14,032 nt of DNA, taken from positions 1 to 14,032 of the forward strand of contig JAJBSL010000042.1 in assembly GCA_020540725.1 (NCBI GenBank), given 5' to 3'. The position numbers were made by a program, and so were the translations under genes. The notes under the pieces are model-generated. The model ran no database searches. It was not told the origin of the DNA and saw nothing but the letters and a program-made list of their open reading frames with translations. The DNA comes from Lachnospiraceae bacterium EP-SM-12S-S03. Its GTDB lineage: Bacteria; Bacillota; Clostridia; Lachnospirales; Lachnospiraceae. Below, piece by piece: positions 1-8,018 of this stretch. Numbering within the stretch: the stretch's first letter is position 1; every line of letters starts with the position of its first letter.

Positions 1-66
1 GGCTCACTGGCGATTACCGTGACCGGACTTGCACCGGCAAGTGTGATCCAGCTTCGCTGGACGCAC
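1..66 (-). promoter_or_regulatory. Partial cobalamin-riboswitch-like RNA, running off the left edge
   Basis: Read on the minus strand, this stretch has a small hairpin (arms TCCAGC/GCTGGA, 47-61). It is followed by GGTGCAAGTCC (25-35) inside a CCGG/CCGG stem, then ACGGT, and finally CGCCAGTGA at the edge. Cobalamin riboswitches carry GGTGCAA-TCC followed by a B12 box of the form CGCCACTG, so order and spacing agree, with one base different in the box. The usual GGGAA/TCCC element is not clear, and the 3' half lies outside the window. It would control a minus-strand gene to the left, probably for B12 uptake or synthesis or a B12-dependent enzyme. The matching plus-strand open frame ends at 111 and looks like no protein I know. 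Confidence 0.5.
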
Positions 67-73
67 ATCATAA

Positions 74-100
74 AAAATAGAGGCATGACGCCTCTATTTT
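74..100 (-). terminator. Intrinsic terminator after the S1 gene
   Basis: A perfect 11-bp inverted repeat (AAAATAGAGGC / GCCTCTATTTT) surrounds a 5-nt loop, 11 nt beyond the S1 stop codon. On the minus strand the stem is followed by T-rich sequence. The A and T flanks would let it work in both directions. It closes the rpiR-flavoprotein-cmk-ispH-S1 transcript. Confidence 0.85.
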
Positions 101-111
101 ATAAATTCTAA

Positions 112-1197
112 TTATTCTTCTGTAGCTTCTTCCTCAGCCGGAACATCTGCTTCAAGCGCTTTCATGCTTAAGCTGATCTTCTTCTCGTCAGCATTCAGGT
201 CTACGATTTTTGCTGTAATCTCTTGTCCAACTTTTAACACATCAGCCGGTTTCTCAACGTGTGTTCTTGAAATCTGTGATACATGAAGCAATGCATCAAC
301 TCCAGGTGCCAATTCAACGAATGCACCAAAATCTGTCATTCTTGCAACTGTTCCTGTCACTTCTGTACCAACTGCATACTTCTCTTCTGCATTTGCCCAT
401 GGATTTGTCTCTGGGAACTTAAGGCTTAATGCAACTTTTGTATCGTTAATATCTTTTACAAGAACTTTTACCTGCTCTCCAACCTGGAATACTTTCTTCG
501 GATTCTCAACTCTTCCCCAAGACATTTCGGAAATGTGTAATAAACCATCCACTCCGCCAAGGTCAATGAAAGCACCGAAATCTGTCACATTTTTAACAGT
601 TCCTTCTACAACATCTCCTACTTTTAATTTTTCAAACAACTCTTTCTGTAATGCTGCTTTTTCTGCAACTAAGAGCTGTCTTCTGTCACCGATCACACGA
701 TTTCTTCTCGGATTGAATTCGCTGATTACAAACTCAATCTCCTGACCCTGATATTTTGTAAGATCTTTCTCATATGTATCAGATACAAGGCTTGCCGGAA
801 TAAATACTCTTGCTTCATCCACAACAACACTTAAGCCTCCACCTAAGATCTGAGTAACTGTTGCTTTTAACACTTCTTTATTCTCATAAGCTTCTTTTAA
901 TCTTTCATTACCTTTTTCTGCTGCTAATCTCTTATATGTTAACAACACCTGACCTTCTCCATCATTGACTTTTAATACTTTTGCTGTCATAGTATCACCT
1001 ACAGATACCATTGTTGTAAGATCAGCATTCGGCTCGTTTGTGTATTCACTTCTGGAAATAATACCGTCAGCTTTGTAACCGATATTAAGGATGATCTCAT
1101 CTGGTTTCACATCGATAACCGTACCCTCTACAACCTCTCCGTTATGTATTGTCTTTAAAGACTCTTCTAACATTTGTTCAAAAGTTAATTCTGACAT
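112..1197 (-). CDS. rpsA: S1 RNA-binding domain protein (ribosomal protein S1-like)
   Basis: The protein has 361 residues and four S1 (OB-fold) repeats at about 18-90, 107-175, 193-262 and 278-348. The last two carry the typical TDFGAF and GLLHIS/ALLHVS signatures. The C-terminus is acidic. The length fits the four-domain Firmicute S1 homologue (YpfD type), not the six-domain 557-residue E. coli protein. It is expected to bind mRNA, perhaps on the ribosome; in low-GC Firmicutes its need for translation start is uncertain. The start is MSEL at 1197 because GAGGAGG lies 9 nt upstream; a TTG-initiated extension to 1215 would read through that site. The gene begins inside the end of ispH (20-nt overlap, different frame), so the two are probably translationally coupled. 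In many Clostridia the two are one fused protein. Confidence 0.93.
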   Translation of the reverse strand: MSELTFEQMLEESLKTIHNGEVVEGTVIDVKPDEIILNIGYKADGIISRSEYTNEPNADLTTMVSVGDTMTAKVLKVNDGEGQVLLTYKRLAAEKGNERLKEAYENKEVLKATVTQILGGGLSVVVDEARVFIPASLVSDTYEKDLTKYQGQEIEFVISEFNPRRNRVIGDRRQLLVAEKAALQKELFEKLKVGDVVEGTVKNVTDFGAFIDLGGVDGLLHISEMSWGRVENPKKVFQVGEQVKVLVKDINDTKVALSLKFPETNPWANAEEKYAVGTEVTGTVARMTDFGAFVELAPGVDALLHVSQISRTHVEKPADVLKVGQEITAKIVDLNADEKKISLSMKALEADVPAEEEATEE

Positions 1198-2032
1198 TAT
1201 TTTGAACCTCCTCAATTATATTATTCGGCGTTGACGCCCCTGCTGTAATACCTACCGTTTTTGCTGACCCTAATTGATTCGAATCCAAATCGTCAAGTGT
1301 CTGAATATAGTACGTATCCTCACATGCGCTTGCGCATATTTCAAATAATTTCTGAGTATTGGAACTATGCTTGTCTCCAATCACAATCATGGCATCCACA
1401 CTCTTTGCAATACTCGCCGCCTCTGTCTGGCGTTCAGTTGTGGCATTACAAATTGTATTTAAAACACTTATATCATATCGCTTTTTCGAAAGAATTTCAA
1501 CTATTTCTTCAAATTTCTTGTAATTAAATGTCGTTTGTGATACAACACATATTTTTACATCAGAATCCGTCTCAAACCGCCTTGCATCCTCGACATTTTG
1601 CACAATAGTCACTGGGGTTTCCGCCCATCCTTTGATGCCTGACACTTCCGGATGCTCTTCATTTCCCACAATTATAATCTGTTTTCCTTCTTCGCTTTCC
1701 TTCTTCACGATATTGTGTATCTTTTTTACAAAAGGACAAGTTGCATCCACACAAACAAGATTTTTTTGTTTCAGTTTTTCATAAATCCTCTTCGGAACTC
1801 CGTGGGAACGGATGATGACAACTCCTTCTTCGACTCTATCCAACTCTTCCTCTGAGCGAAGAACTTCCACCCCTCTTTTTCTCATGTCCTTTATCACTTC
1901 TTCATTATGGATAATCGGACCATAGGTATAAATTTTCTTTTCTTTTGTATTTTCTACCTGTTTGTACACCGTATCTACAGCCCGCTTTACACCAAAGCAG
2001 AATCCTGCCGTTTTTGCGACTTTAACTTCCAT
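1178..2032 (-). CDS. ispH: 4-hydroxy-3-methylbut-2-enyl diphosphate reductase
   Basis: IspH (LytB) makes isopentenyl and dimethylallyl diphosphate from HMBPP, the last step of the MEP pathway, using a [4Fe-4S] cluster in the cytoplasm. The three cluster cysteines are visible: Cys12 in GFCFGVKRAV, Cys99 in DATCPFV and Cys195 in NTICNATTERQ. Substrate-binding residues are also present: His42 (GPIIHN), His77 (RSHGVP), and His127 and Glu129 in EEHPEV. At 284 residues it has the usual length of the stand-alone enzyme and ends soon after the conserved GASTP segment. The start is supported by an AAAGGGAG sequence overlapping the end of cmk, 9 nt upstream. The stop codon sits inside the S1 gene in another frame, at a TTT-TGA sequence that could favour a +1 shift (see findings). 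Confidence 0.96.
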   Translation of the reverse strand: MEVKVAKTAGFCFGVKRAVDTVYKQVENTKEKKIYTYGPIIHNEEVIKDMRKRGVEVLRSEEELDRVEEGVVIIRSHGVPKRIYEKLKQKNLVCVDATCPFVKKIHNIVKKESEEGKQIIIVGNEEHPEVSGIKGWAETPVTIVQNVEDARRFETDSDVKICVVSQTTFNYKKFEEIVEILSKKRYDISVLNTICNATTERQTEAASIAKSVDAMIVIGDKHSSNTQKLFEICASACEDTYYIQTLDDLDSNQLGSAKTVGITAGASTPNNIIEEVQNNVRINF

Positions 2033-2041
2033 ATATTCTCT

Positions 2042-2704
2042 TTATCTCCCTTTGCAGTGTGAAAGAATTTCCTTTACCACTTCTTCAATCGTCATATTTG
2101 AAGAGTCCACATAGATCGCATCTTCTGCCTGTCGAAGCGGCGCAATGTCACGATGCATATCCCTGTAATCTCTTTCTTCAATGTCTTTTGCAATATCTTC
2201 CATATTGCACATCACACCTTTTTGTTCCAATTCCAGAAATCTTCTTTTTGCTCTCGTTTCCACACTTGCAGTCAGATAAATTTTCGTATCTGCATGCGGA
2301 AGGATATTCGTCCCGATATCGCGTCCGTCCATCACTACATTTTCTTTCTGTGCAAGATTCCTCTGAAGCACCAAAAGCTGCCCCCGTACTTCCGGAACCG
2401 CAGAACTTACCGATGCCATATTTCCTACCGCCTCTTCCCGGAGCTTCGCTGTAACATTTTCCCCATTTAAATAAATCTGCTGTGCGCCATCCTCATAGGC
2501 AATGGATACGTTTGCATTTCGGCTTGCTTCTGCAATTTTCTCTTTCTCCTCGCCTCCGATTTTCTGTTGCAAAAAGTAAATTGCCATTCCCCGGTACATC
2601 GCCCCGGTATCCACATATATATAACCAAGTTCCTTTGCTACAAGCTTTGCAATTGTGCTTTTTCCGGCTCCCGCCGGCCCGTCAATCGCTATATTATATC
2701 CCAT
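2042..2704 (-). CDS. cmk: Cytidylate kinase
   Basis: This 220-residue enzyme phosphorylates CMP and dCMP with ATP and so recycles pyrimidine nucleotides. The P-loop GPAGAGKS is at residues 9-16. The family motifs DTGAMYR and MDGRDIGT (CMP binding) follow, then the lid region EERDYRDMHRDIAPL. Its length is typical of the bacterial short form. The start is the ATG at 2704, with AGGAGG 6 nt upstream; the frame stays open to 2773, but that stretch runs into the previous gene and has no matching homology. It lies 25 nt after the flavoprotein gene and 9 nt before ispH, a linkage common in Clostridia. Confidence 0.96.
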   Translation of the reverse strand: MGYNIAIDGPAGAGKSTIAKLVAKELGYIYVDTGAMYRGMAIYFLQQKIGGEEKEKIAEASRNANVSIAYEDGAQQIYLNGENVTAKLREEAVGNMASVSSAVPEVRGQLLVLQRNLAQKENVVMDGRDIGTNILPHADTKIYLTASVETRAKRRFLELEQKGVMCNMEDIAKDIEERDYRDMHRDIAPLRQAEDAIYVDSSNMTIEEVVKEILSHCKGR

Positions 2705-2729
2705 ATTTTTCCTCCTGATTTTTACTTTT

Positions 2730-3959
2730 TTACCAAATAGAACTTCCCGCTGCATACCCAGTTGACCATGCAATTTGCAGGTTAAACCCTCCGGTCAGGG
2801 CATCCAGATCCAACACTTCTCCCGCAAAATAAAGTCCCGGAACAATCTTGGATTCCATCGTGGATGGATTGATTTCTTTCGTCTTTACTCCGCCCTGCGT
2901 AACAATGGCTTCATTGAAATCTCTCGTGCCCGTAATCGTCAGTTCAAAATGTTTGATCAAATGTACAAATCCAAGCCGTTCTTCTTTGGAAATTTCATTT
3001 ACTTTTTTTTCCGGATCTATGCCGCTTAAAAGCAACATTACCGGAATCAGTTTGGATGGGAATAATTTCCCGATCGCATTTTTGAATTGTTTGTTCTTAT
3101 TGTCTTCAAAATCCCGCAGAACACGTGCGTCAAGTTGTGTTTCTGAAAGCGCCGGCTTCAAATCAATCACAAGACGCATCTCTTTTTTCTTAAGTTTCTT
3201 TGTAATGTAAGAACTGGCACTTAATATAAGCGGTCCGCTCACTCCATAATGTGTAAAAAGCATTTCCCCAAAATCACGGTAAACCTCTTTTTTCCCATCA
3301 TATATCACTGTTTCTACATTCCGCAAAGAAAGTCCTTGCAATTCTTTCACATAGTTTTCTTTTACGTTAAGCGGAACAAGGGCAGGCAGAATCTCCGACA
3401 CTTCATGCCCCATCTCCTTGGCAAACCGGTAACCATCTCCCGTCGAACCGGTAGTCTGGTAAGAATAGCCTCCCGTTGCCACAATACAGGCATCTCCAAA
3501 CTTTTGCTTTCCATCCGCAAGTATGACTCCTCGAAATCCCCGGTCATCTTTTATGATCCTTTTCACTTCCGTACGAAGACAAATCTCCACTCCAAGTCTT
3601 TGTAATTCTTTTATCAAAGTTCCGATCACATCTGAAGAGTGGTCCGATTCCGGAAATACACGTTCTCCTCTTTCCGTTTTGATCTTAAGCCCCATTTCTT
3701 CGAAGAACTCCATAACATCTTCATTGGTATATCCATAAAAACTACTGTACAAGAATTTTGAATTGGAGATAACGGATCCGAATAAAGTATCGATATCACA
3801 GGCGTTTGTGATGTTGCATCTGCCCTTCCCCGTAATAAAAATCTTCTTCCCGAGTTTTTCATTCTTTTCTAATAAACATACTTCGTTCCCATTTCTTGCA
3901 GCAAATATAGCGGCAAACATTCCCGCTGCACCGCCGCCGATTACAAGCACTTTGCTCAT
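2730..3959 (-). CDS. BaiN/HI0933 (YhiN)-family FAD-dependent oxidoreductase
   Basis: A 409-residue flavoprotein. The N-terminus holds a Rossmann dinucleotide site (GGGAAG, residues 8-13), then the family hallmark EKNEKLGKKIFITGKGRCN. TGGYSYQTTGSTGDGY follows in the middle, and GEVLDLDALTGGFNLQIAWSTG near the C-terminus closes the FAD pocket. Members are annotated as aminoacetone oxidase-like or BaiN-like; the true substrate of most is unknown. BaiN was linked to bile acid 7-dehydroxylation in Clostridium scindens, but the neighbours here are housekeeping genes, so a bile acid role should not be assumed. Its ATG follows the regulator's TAA with no gap, and its ribosome binding site (GAGGAAG) is inside the regulator's last codons, indicating translational coupling. 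Confidence 0.88.
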   Translation of the reverse strand: MSKVLVIGGGAAGMFAAIFAARNGNEVCLLEKNEKLGKKIFITGKGRCNITNACDIDTLFGSVISNSKFLYSSFYGYTNEDVMEFFEEMGLKIKTERGERVFPESDHSSDVIGTLIKELQRLGVEICLRTEVKRIIKDDRGFRGVILADGKQKFGDACIVATGGYSYQTTGSTGDGYRFAKEMGHEVSEILPALVPLNVKENYVKELQGLSLRNVETVIYDGKKEVYRDFGEMLFTHYGVSGPLILSASSYITKKLKKKEMRLVIDLKPALSETQLDARVLRDFEDNKNKQFKNAIGKLFPSKLIPVMLLLSGIDPEKKVNEISKEERLGFVHLIKHFELTITGTRDFNEAIVTQGGVKTKEINPSTMESKIVPGLYFAGEVLDLDALTGGFNLQIAWSTGYAAGSSIW

Positions 3960-4880
3960 TTATTCTTCCTCATTTCCGGCCAAATCCGGCTTTCTTTCTT
4001 CTAAATCCATTTCGTCTTTATTATAAACCTGATATTCATCCCATATTTCTTCCAATGTACCAAGTGTTTTTGTAATTTCATCTCTCTTTTTCATGCAGAG
4101 GGCAACTACAAGTGCATTCACAACACTAAGTGGAGCTACAAGGGAATCCACAATCGATGCCATATCACTTCTTGCGATCAAATTGCAGGAAGCATATGAT
4201 GTCATTGGCGAATGCATACTGTCTGTAAGTGTAATAATCTTCGCTTTTCGGTTATTTGCAAACTCCAGAGCTTTCAATGTCCGAACCGAATATCTCGGGA
4301 AACTGATTCCGATAATCACATCCTCCTCACCAATCCGAATTAACTGTTCAAATATTTCACTGGAACTATTCGTATTGACCAATGTTACATTCTCAAAGAT
4401 GAGGTTTAAGTAAAATCCCAGAAAACTTGCAAGAGGAGCGCAACTTCTTATACCTACGATATAAATCCGTTTGGCATGAAGCATCATGTCCACAGCTTTC
4501 TCAAAATGATCTTTATCAATGTTAGCCACTGTCATTTTAATCTTTTCCGCATCGGATTGTAACACAGTCTCCAGTATCTCTGACTGACTTATTCTTCCAT
4601 AGGCCACTTCCATACGCTGTATAGAATTCAATTTGTTTCGGACAAGTTCCTCCAAAGCTCTCTGAAACTCCGGATATCCTTCATATCCAAGCTGTGTTGC
4701 AAACCTTACAACTGTGGATTCACTGACCCCCACTGTTTTTCCCAGGCGTGATGCCGTAAGAAATACCGCTTTGTCATAATTTTCCATAATATAGTCAGCA
4801 AGAAGCTTCTGCCCTTTGCTAAGTTTCGCATAACGCTCCCTGATCTGATTCAATAATTCGTTGGTTCTATTATTCTTCAT
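3960..4880 (-). CDS. MurR/RpiR-family transcriptional regulator
   Basis: The protein has 306 residues. An N-terminal helix-turn-helix domain (about 1-77) contains the typical TASRLGKTVGVSESTVVRF pattern. A sugar-isomerase (SIS) domain at about 120-250 contains RIYIVGIRSCAPLASFLG and GISFPRYSVRTLKALEFA. Such proteins sense phosphosugars through the SIS domain and control sugar or amino-sugar genes. No sugar gene lies nearby, so its target cannot be read from context; it heads an operon of housekeeping genes and may regulate itself. The start is the ATG at 4880: GGAGG lies 5 nt upstream and is itself part of the in-frame ATG-GAG-GAA run beginning at 4892, so that first ATG is unlikely to be used. 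The C-terminal tail is acidic. Confidence 0.9.
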   Translation of the reverse strand: MKNNRTNELLNQIRERYAKLSKGQKLLADYIMENYDKAVFLTASRLGKTVGVSESTVVRFATQLGYEGYPEFQRALEELVRNKLNSIQRMEVAYGRISQSEILETVLQSDAEKIKMTVANIDKDHFEKAVDMMLHAKRIYIVGIRSCAPLASFLGFYLNLIFENVTLVNTNSSSEIFEQLIRIGEEDVIIGISFPRYSVRTLKALEFANNRKAKIITLTDSMHSPMTSYASCNLIARSDMASIVDSLVAPLSVVNALVVALCMKKRDEITKTLGTLEEIWDEYQVYNKDEMDLEERKPDLAGNEEE

Positions 4881-4917
4881 GGTTTCCTCCATAAACTATC
4901 CTGCTTCCTAAAGTTTT

Positions 4918-4947
4918 ATTATACACAAATCCCCCCGTAAATGAAAG
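4918..4947 (-). promoter_or_regulatory. Putative promoter of the rpiR-S1 operon
   Basis: A perfect TATAAT (4918-4923) on the minus strand lies 38 nt before the regulator start. The -35 box is weak (CTTTCA or TTTCAT, 18 or 17 nt away). The spacer contains a CGGGGGGA run (4930-4937) that also occurs in the spacer of the decarboxylase operon promoter. Confidence 0.45.
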
Positions 4948-4972
4948 TCTTCTTTTCTATTCTCTGTAAAAG

Positions 4973-5025
4973 AAAAAGTGGAACCGCCAATCATCCCGAC
5001 GGATGATTTGACAGTTCCACTTTTT
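4973..5025 (-). terminator. Strong terminator after the decarboxylase operon
   Basis: A long hairpin: outer arms AAAAAGTGGAAC / GTTCCACTTTTT (12 bp perfect) enclose a second paired segment AATCATCC / GGATGATT around a short loop. It starts 18 nt after the oadA-like stop codon and is followed on the minus strand by TTTTTCTTTT. It separates the operon from the rpiR promoter just downstream. Confidence 0.9.
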
Positions 5026-5043
5026 CGACAATCAAAATTCTTA

Positions 5044-6450
5044 TTATACCGGATAGCTTCCGTTCTCTGTATCAGCAACTTTCTGATCTACTTTTGTCTG
5101 CTGTGCTTCCCTATATTTAAAGAAGTCTGTCGCAACCTGCGGGAACAATGCATAAGATAACACATCTTCGTCCTGCTGTGACCACTGTGCCATTTCTCCT
5201 CTTAATGTATCCAGTTCATCCGGAATCAGATCTGCCGGACGGCATGTGATAACCTCCGGATTGTCTCCCAGAACTTTCTTCTTCACTTCCTCATTAAATG
5301 GTTTTACCGTAGCGCCGTATTTTCCGCTTAATACATCTTTTGTCTCTTTTGTAGCCATCTTATAGCGTTCGCCCATAAGAACATTGAATACAGCCTGTGT
5401 ACCAACAATCTGTGAAGACGGTGTAACAAGCGGCGGTTCTCCAAGATCTTTACGCACTCTCGGCACTTCTTCCAGTACATCATAAAATTTGTCTTCTGCT
5501 CCCTGCTCTTTGAGCTGTGAAGTCAGATTCGATAACATGCCACCCGGCACCTGATATAACAACGTCTTAATATTCACCCCGAGATTCTTCGGATTCAAAA
5601 GTCCGGACTCAAGAGCTTCATCACGAATCGGTCTGAAATAGTCGGCAATCTCTGCCAAAAGTTTCTGATCCAATCCTGTATCGTAAGGCGTTCCCTTGAA
5701 TGTCTCAACCATAACCTCTGTGGCCGGCTGTGAAGTTCCCATCGCAAATGGTGACATTGCCGTATCGATCACGTCTACACCTGCTTCTACTGCTTTTAAA
5801 TATGTCATAGACGCAACACCGGATGTGTAATGAGTATGAAGCTGAATCGGGAGATTTGTGGCACCTTTCATCGCCTCTACAAGTTCAGTAGCTTTATACG
5901 GAACCAAAAGCCCTGCCATATCTTTGATACAGATGGATGTCGCACCCATATTTTCAATCTTCTTGGCAATATCCATCCAGTAATCTAATGTATATGCATC
6001 CCCCAATGTATAAGAAAGCGCAACTTGGGCATCTGCTTTTTCTTTTACAGCTGCTTTTACCGCTGTCTGTAAGTTACGGATATCGTTCAGACAGTCAAAA
6101 ATACGGATAATATCGATTCCGTTTGCAACAGATTTCTGCACGAAATACTCTACCACATCGTCTGCATATGGACGATATCCAAGAATGTTCTGTCCGCGGA
6201 ACAACATCTGTAATTTTGTATTCTTAAATCCGTCACGGAATTTACGAAGCCTTTCCCATGGATCTTCTTTGAGGAAACGAAGGGACGCATCAAATGTTGC
6301 ACCTCCCCAACATTCCACAGAATGATATCCTACTTTGTCCATTTTATCTACGATCGGAAGCATCTGTTCTGTTGTCATTCGTGTTGCAATCAGTGATTGA
6401 TGGGCATCACGTAAGACAGTTTCCGTAATTTTAATTGGTTTTTTCTCCAT
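5044..6450 (-). CDS. oadA: 2-oxoacid carboxyltransferase subunit (OadA / transcarboxylase 5S type), no biotin domain
   Basis: A 468-residue carboxyltransferase of the OadA/pyruvate carboxylase CT family. It moves CO2 between oxaloacetate (giving pyruvate) and protein-bound biotin. The TIM-barrel active site is visible: Asp15 in TVLRDAHQS, the likely carbamylated Lys176 in CIKDMAG, and metal ligands His205 and His207 in LHTHYTSG. ECWGGATFD and RGQNILGYRPY are also typical. Klebsiella OadA has about 590 residues with a C-terminal biotinyl domain; here the chain ends in SYPV with no such domain, and the carrier is encoded separately in the same operon. That layout matches the 5S subunit of Propionibacterium transcarboxylase. 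The start has GGAGGAG 8 nt upstream, 19 nt after the beta subunit. It could be annotated as pyruvate carboxylase subunit B, but no biotin carboxylase gene is in view. Confidence 0.9.
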   Translation of the reverse strand: MEKKPIKITETVLRDAHQSLIATRMTTEQMLPIVDKMDKVGYHSVECWGGATFDASLRFLKEDPWERLRKFRDGFKNTKLQMLFRGQNILGYRPYADDVVEYFVQKSVANGIDIIRIFDCLNDIRNLQTAVKAAVKEKADAQVALSYTLGDAYTLDYWMDIAKKIENMGATSICIKDMAGLLVPYKATELVEAMKGATNLPIQLHTHYTSGVASMTYLKAVEAGVDVIDTAMSPFAMGTSQPATEVMVETFKGTPYDTGLDQKLLAEIADYFRPIRDEALESGLLNPKNLGVNIKTLLYQVPGGMLSNLTSQLKEQGAEDKFYDVLEEVPRVRKDLGEPPLVTPSSQIVGTQAVFNVLMGERYKMATKETKDVLSGKYGATVKPFNEEVKKKVLGDNPEVITCRPADLIPDELDTLRGEMAQWSQQDEDVLSYALFPQVATDFFKYREAQQTKVDQKVADTENGSYPV

Positions 6451-6469
6451 TTCTCATTCTCCTCCATCT

Positions 6470-7621
6470 CTATTTTACGCCAAAGATTGCCATGAATGTT
6501 CCAGCCGCTACCGCAGTACCGATCACGCCGGCAACGTTCGGTCCCATTGCATGCATCAACAAGAAGTTGGTCGGGTCTGCCTCCGCTCCTACCTTCTGAG
6601 AAACTCTGGCTGCCATTGGAACTGCCGAAACTCCCGCAGAACCGATCAGCGGATTCACCTTTCCTCCGCTTACCTTGCACATCAGTTTTCCGAAAAGGAC
6701 ACCTGCAGCCGTACCAAAAGCAAACGCTATAAGCCCTAAGAATACAATTTTGAGCGTATCGAAGTTTAAGAAAGCTTCCGCGCTTGTTGTTGCTCCGACA
6801 GATGTACCAAGCAAGATAACAACGATATACATCAATGCATTAGAAGCAGTCTCAGTAAGCTGTCTTACCACACCGCATTCTTTAAATAAGTTACCTAACA
6901 TCAACATACCAACCAGCGGAGCTGTTGTAGGAAGAATCAAAGAAACTACGATTGTAATAATGATCGGGAAAAGGATCTTCTCCAACTGAGAAACAGGTCT
7001 TAACTGCTCCATCTTAATCTTACGCTCTTCTTCTGTTGTAAGAAGTTTCATGATTGGCGGCTGGATGATCGGAACGAGTGACATATAAGAATATGCCGCT
7101 ACCGCGATCGGTCCTAAAATAGCCGTCTGCTGTAATTTACCGGCAAGGAAGATGGATGTCGGGCCGTCCGCACCACCGATAATCGAAATTGCTGCTGCCG
7201 CTTTGTCAGAGAAGCCCATAGCCATTGCTCCAAGATAAGCCGCAAAGATACCGAACTGGGCTGCTGCTCCGAGAAGGAAACTTTTCGGATTGGCGATCAA
7301 AGGTCCAAAGTCTGTCATGGCACCAACACCCATGAAGATCAGAGACGGCAAGATTGCCCATTCGTCAAGCAAATAGAAATAGTGAAGGAGTCCACCTACT
7401 CCGTTTTCTGAGTCTTCGATTGACAACATAATATCCGGGTAAATATTTACCAAAAGCATACCGAAGGCGATTGGAACTAAAAGAAGCGGTTCAAAACCTT
7501 TCCGGATAGCCAGATACAGAAACACACATGCCACCGCGATCATTACATAGTTGCCTACCGTAAGATTAAAAAACGCGGTCTGTTCCATGAGGTTTCCTAA
7601 TGTACTTGTAATGTATTCCAT
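6470..7621 (-). CDS. oadB: Sodium-translocating decarboxylase beta subunit
   Basis: This 383-residue, highly hydrophobic protein is the membrane carboxybiotin decarboxylase of the OadB/GcdB/MmdB family. It removes CO2 from carboxybiotin and pumps Na+ outward. The conserved IIGGADGPTSIFLAGK segment (about 148-162) holds Asp152, matching the aspartate essential for Na+ binding in the family. A second conserved stretch, LLMHAMGPNVAGVIG, is near the C-terminus, where the family often has Ser after GVIG and this protein has Thr. About ten membrane segments can be drawn. GGAGG lies 8 nt before the ATG, and the gene follows the biotin carrier by 18 nt. From sequence alone the beta subunit cannot be assigned to oxaloacetate, glutaconyl-CoA or methylmalonyl-CoA, because it only sees carboxybiotin. 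Confidence 0.93.
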   Translation of the reverse strand: MEYITSTLGNLMEQTAFFNLTVGNYVMIAVACVFLYLAIRKGFEPLLLVPIAFGMLLVNIYPDIMLSIEDSENGVGGLLHYFYLLDEWAILPSLIFMGVGAMTDFGPLIANPKSFLLGAAAQFGIFAAYLGAMAMGFSDKAAAAISIIGGADGPTSIFLAGKLQQTAILGPIAVAAYSYMSLVPIIQPPIMKLLTTEEERKIKMEQLRPVSQLEKILFPIIITIVVSLILPTTAPLVGMLMLGNLFKECGVVRQLTETASNALMYIVVILLGTSVGATTSAEAFLNFDTLKIVFLGLIAFAFGTAAGVLFGKLMCKVSGGKVNPLIGSAGVSAVPMAARVSQKVGAEADPTNFLLMHAMGPNVAGVIGTAVAAGTFMAIFGVK

Positions 7622-7639
7622 TTTATAACCTCCAAACGC

Positions 7640-7999
7640 CTAGTTTAATGTAGCCATAACTGCTCCTGCTTCTACAGAATCGCCTACTGCTACATCAATG
7701 CTGGCAACTGTTCCGTCTTCCGGCGCTACAACCGGGATTTCCATCTTCATCGCTTCGATGATAATCACCGGATCTCCTTTTGCAACTTTCTGTCCAACAC
7801 TTGCTTCTAATTTAAAGACTTTACCTGCTGCTCCTGCTTTTACTTCAATATTTCCGGCTGCTGCAGATTTTTTCTGAACCGGCGCTGCCTTTGGGGCTAC
7901 TATAGGCGCTGCTTTTGGTGTTGATACCGCTCCTCCTGCATTTTCTTCTACTGTTACATCATATACATTTCCGTTTACTGTAATTGTATAGCTTTTCAT
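7640..7999 (-). CDS. Biotin carboxyl carrier protein of the decarboxylase
   Basis: A 119-residue carrier. The biotinylation motif EAMKMEIP is at 82-89, with Lys85 the expected biotin attachment site. The N-terminus (MKSYTITVNGNVYDVTVEE) resembles that of GcdC, MmdC and the transcarboxylase 1.3S subunit. A flexible Ala/Pro/Lys linker (about 25-48) follows, then the biotinyl fold (about 50-119). The start is the ATG at 7999 with AGGAGG 8 nt upstream; an in-frame extension to 8071 overlaps oadG and lacks support. As the only biotin protein in the operon, it must serve both carboxyltransferases and the beta subunit. It lies 19 nt after oadG. Confidence 0.93.
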   Translation of the reverse strand: MKSYTITVNGNVYDVTVEENAGGAVSTPKAAPIVAPKAAPVQKKSAAAGNIEVKAGAAGKVFKLEASVGQKVAKGDPVIIIEAMKMEIPVVAPEDGTVASIDVAVGDSVEAGAVMATLN

Positions 8000-8018
8000 T
8001 CTTATTTCCTCCTGTAAT

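Noticed and set aside
1..111. Plus-strand open frame ending in TAA at 111
   Set aside because: It runs through the S1 terminator hairpin and the riboswitch-like sequence and resembles no protein; coding is unlikely.
2705..2773. Longer N-terminus for cytidylate kinase starting at 2773
   Set aside because: It overlaps the flavoprotein gene; the ATG at 2704 has a strong ribosome binding site and begins directly at the conserved kinase core.
2730..3959. Bile acid gene (baiN) as evidence of a bile acid operon
   Set aside because: Only general HI0933/BaiN similarity; no other bai genes, and the neighbours are housekeeping genes.
5044..6450. ATP-dependent pyruvate carboxylase
   Set aside because: No biotin carboxylase domain or gene is present; the pump subunits in the same operon point to a decarboxylase or transcarboxylase.
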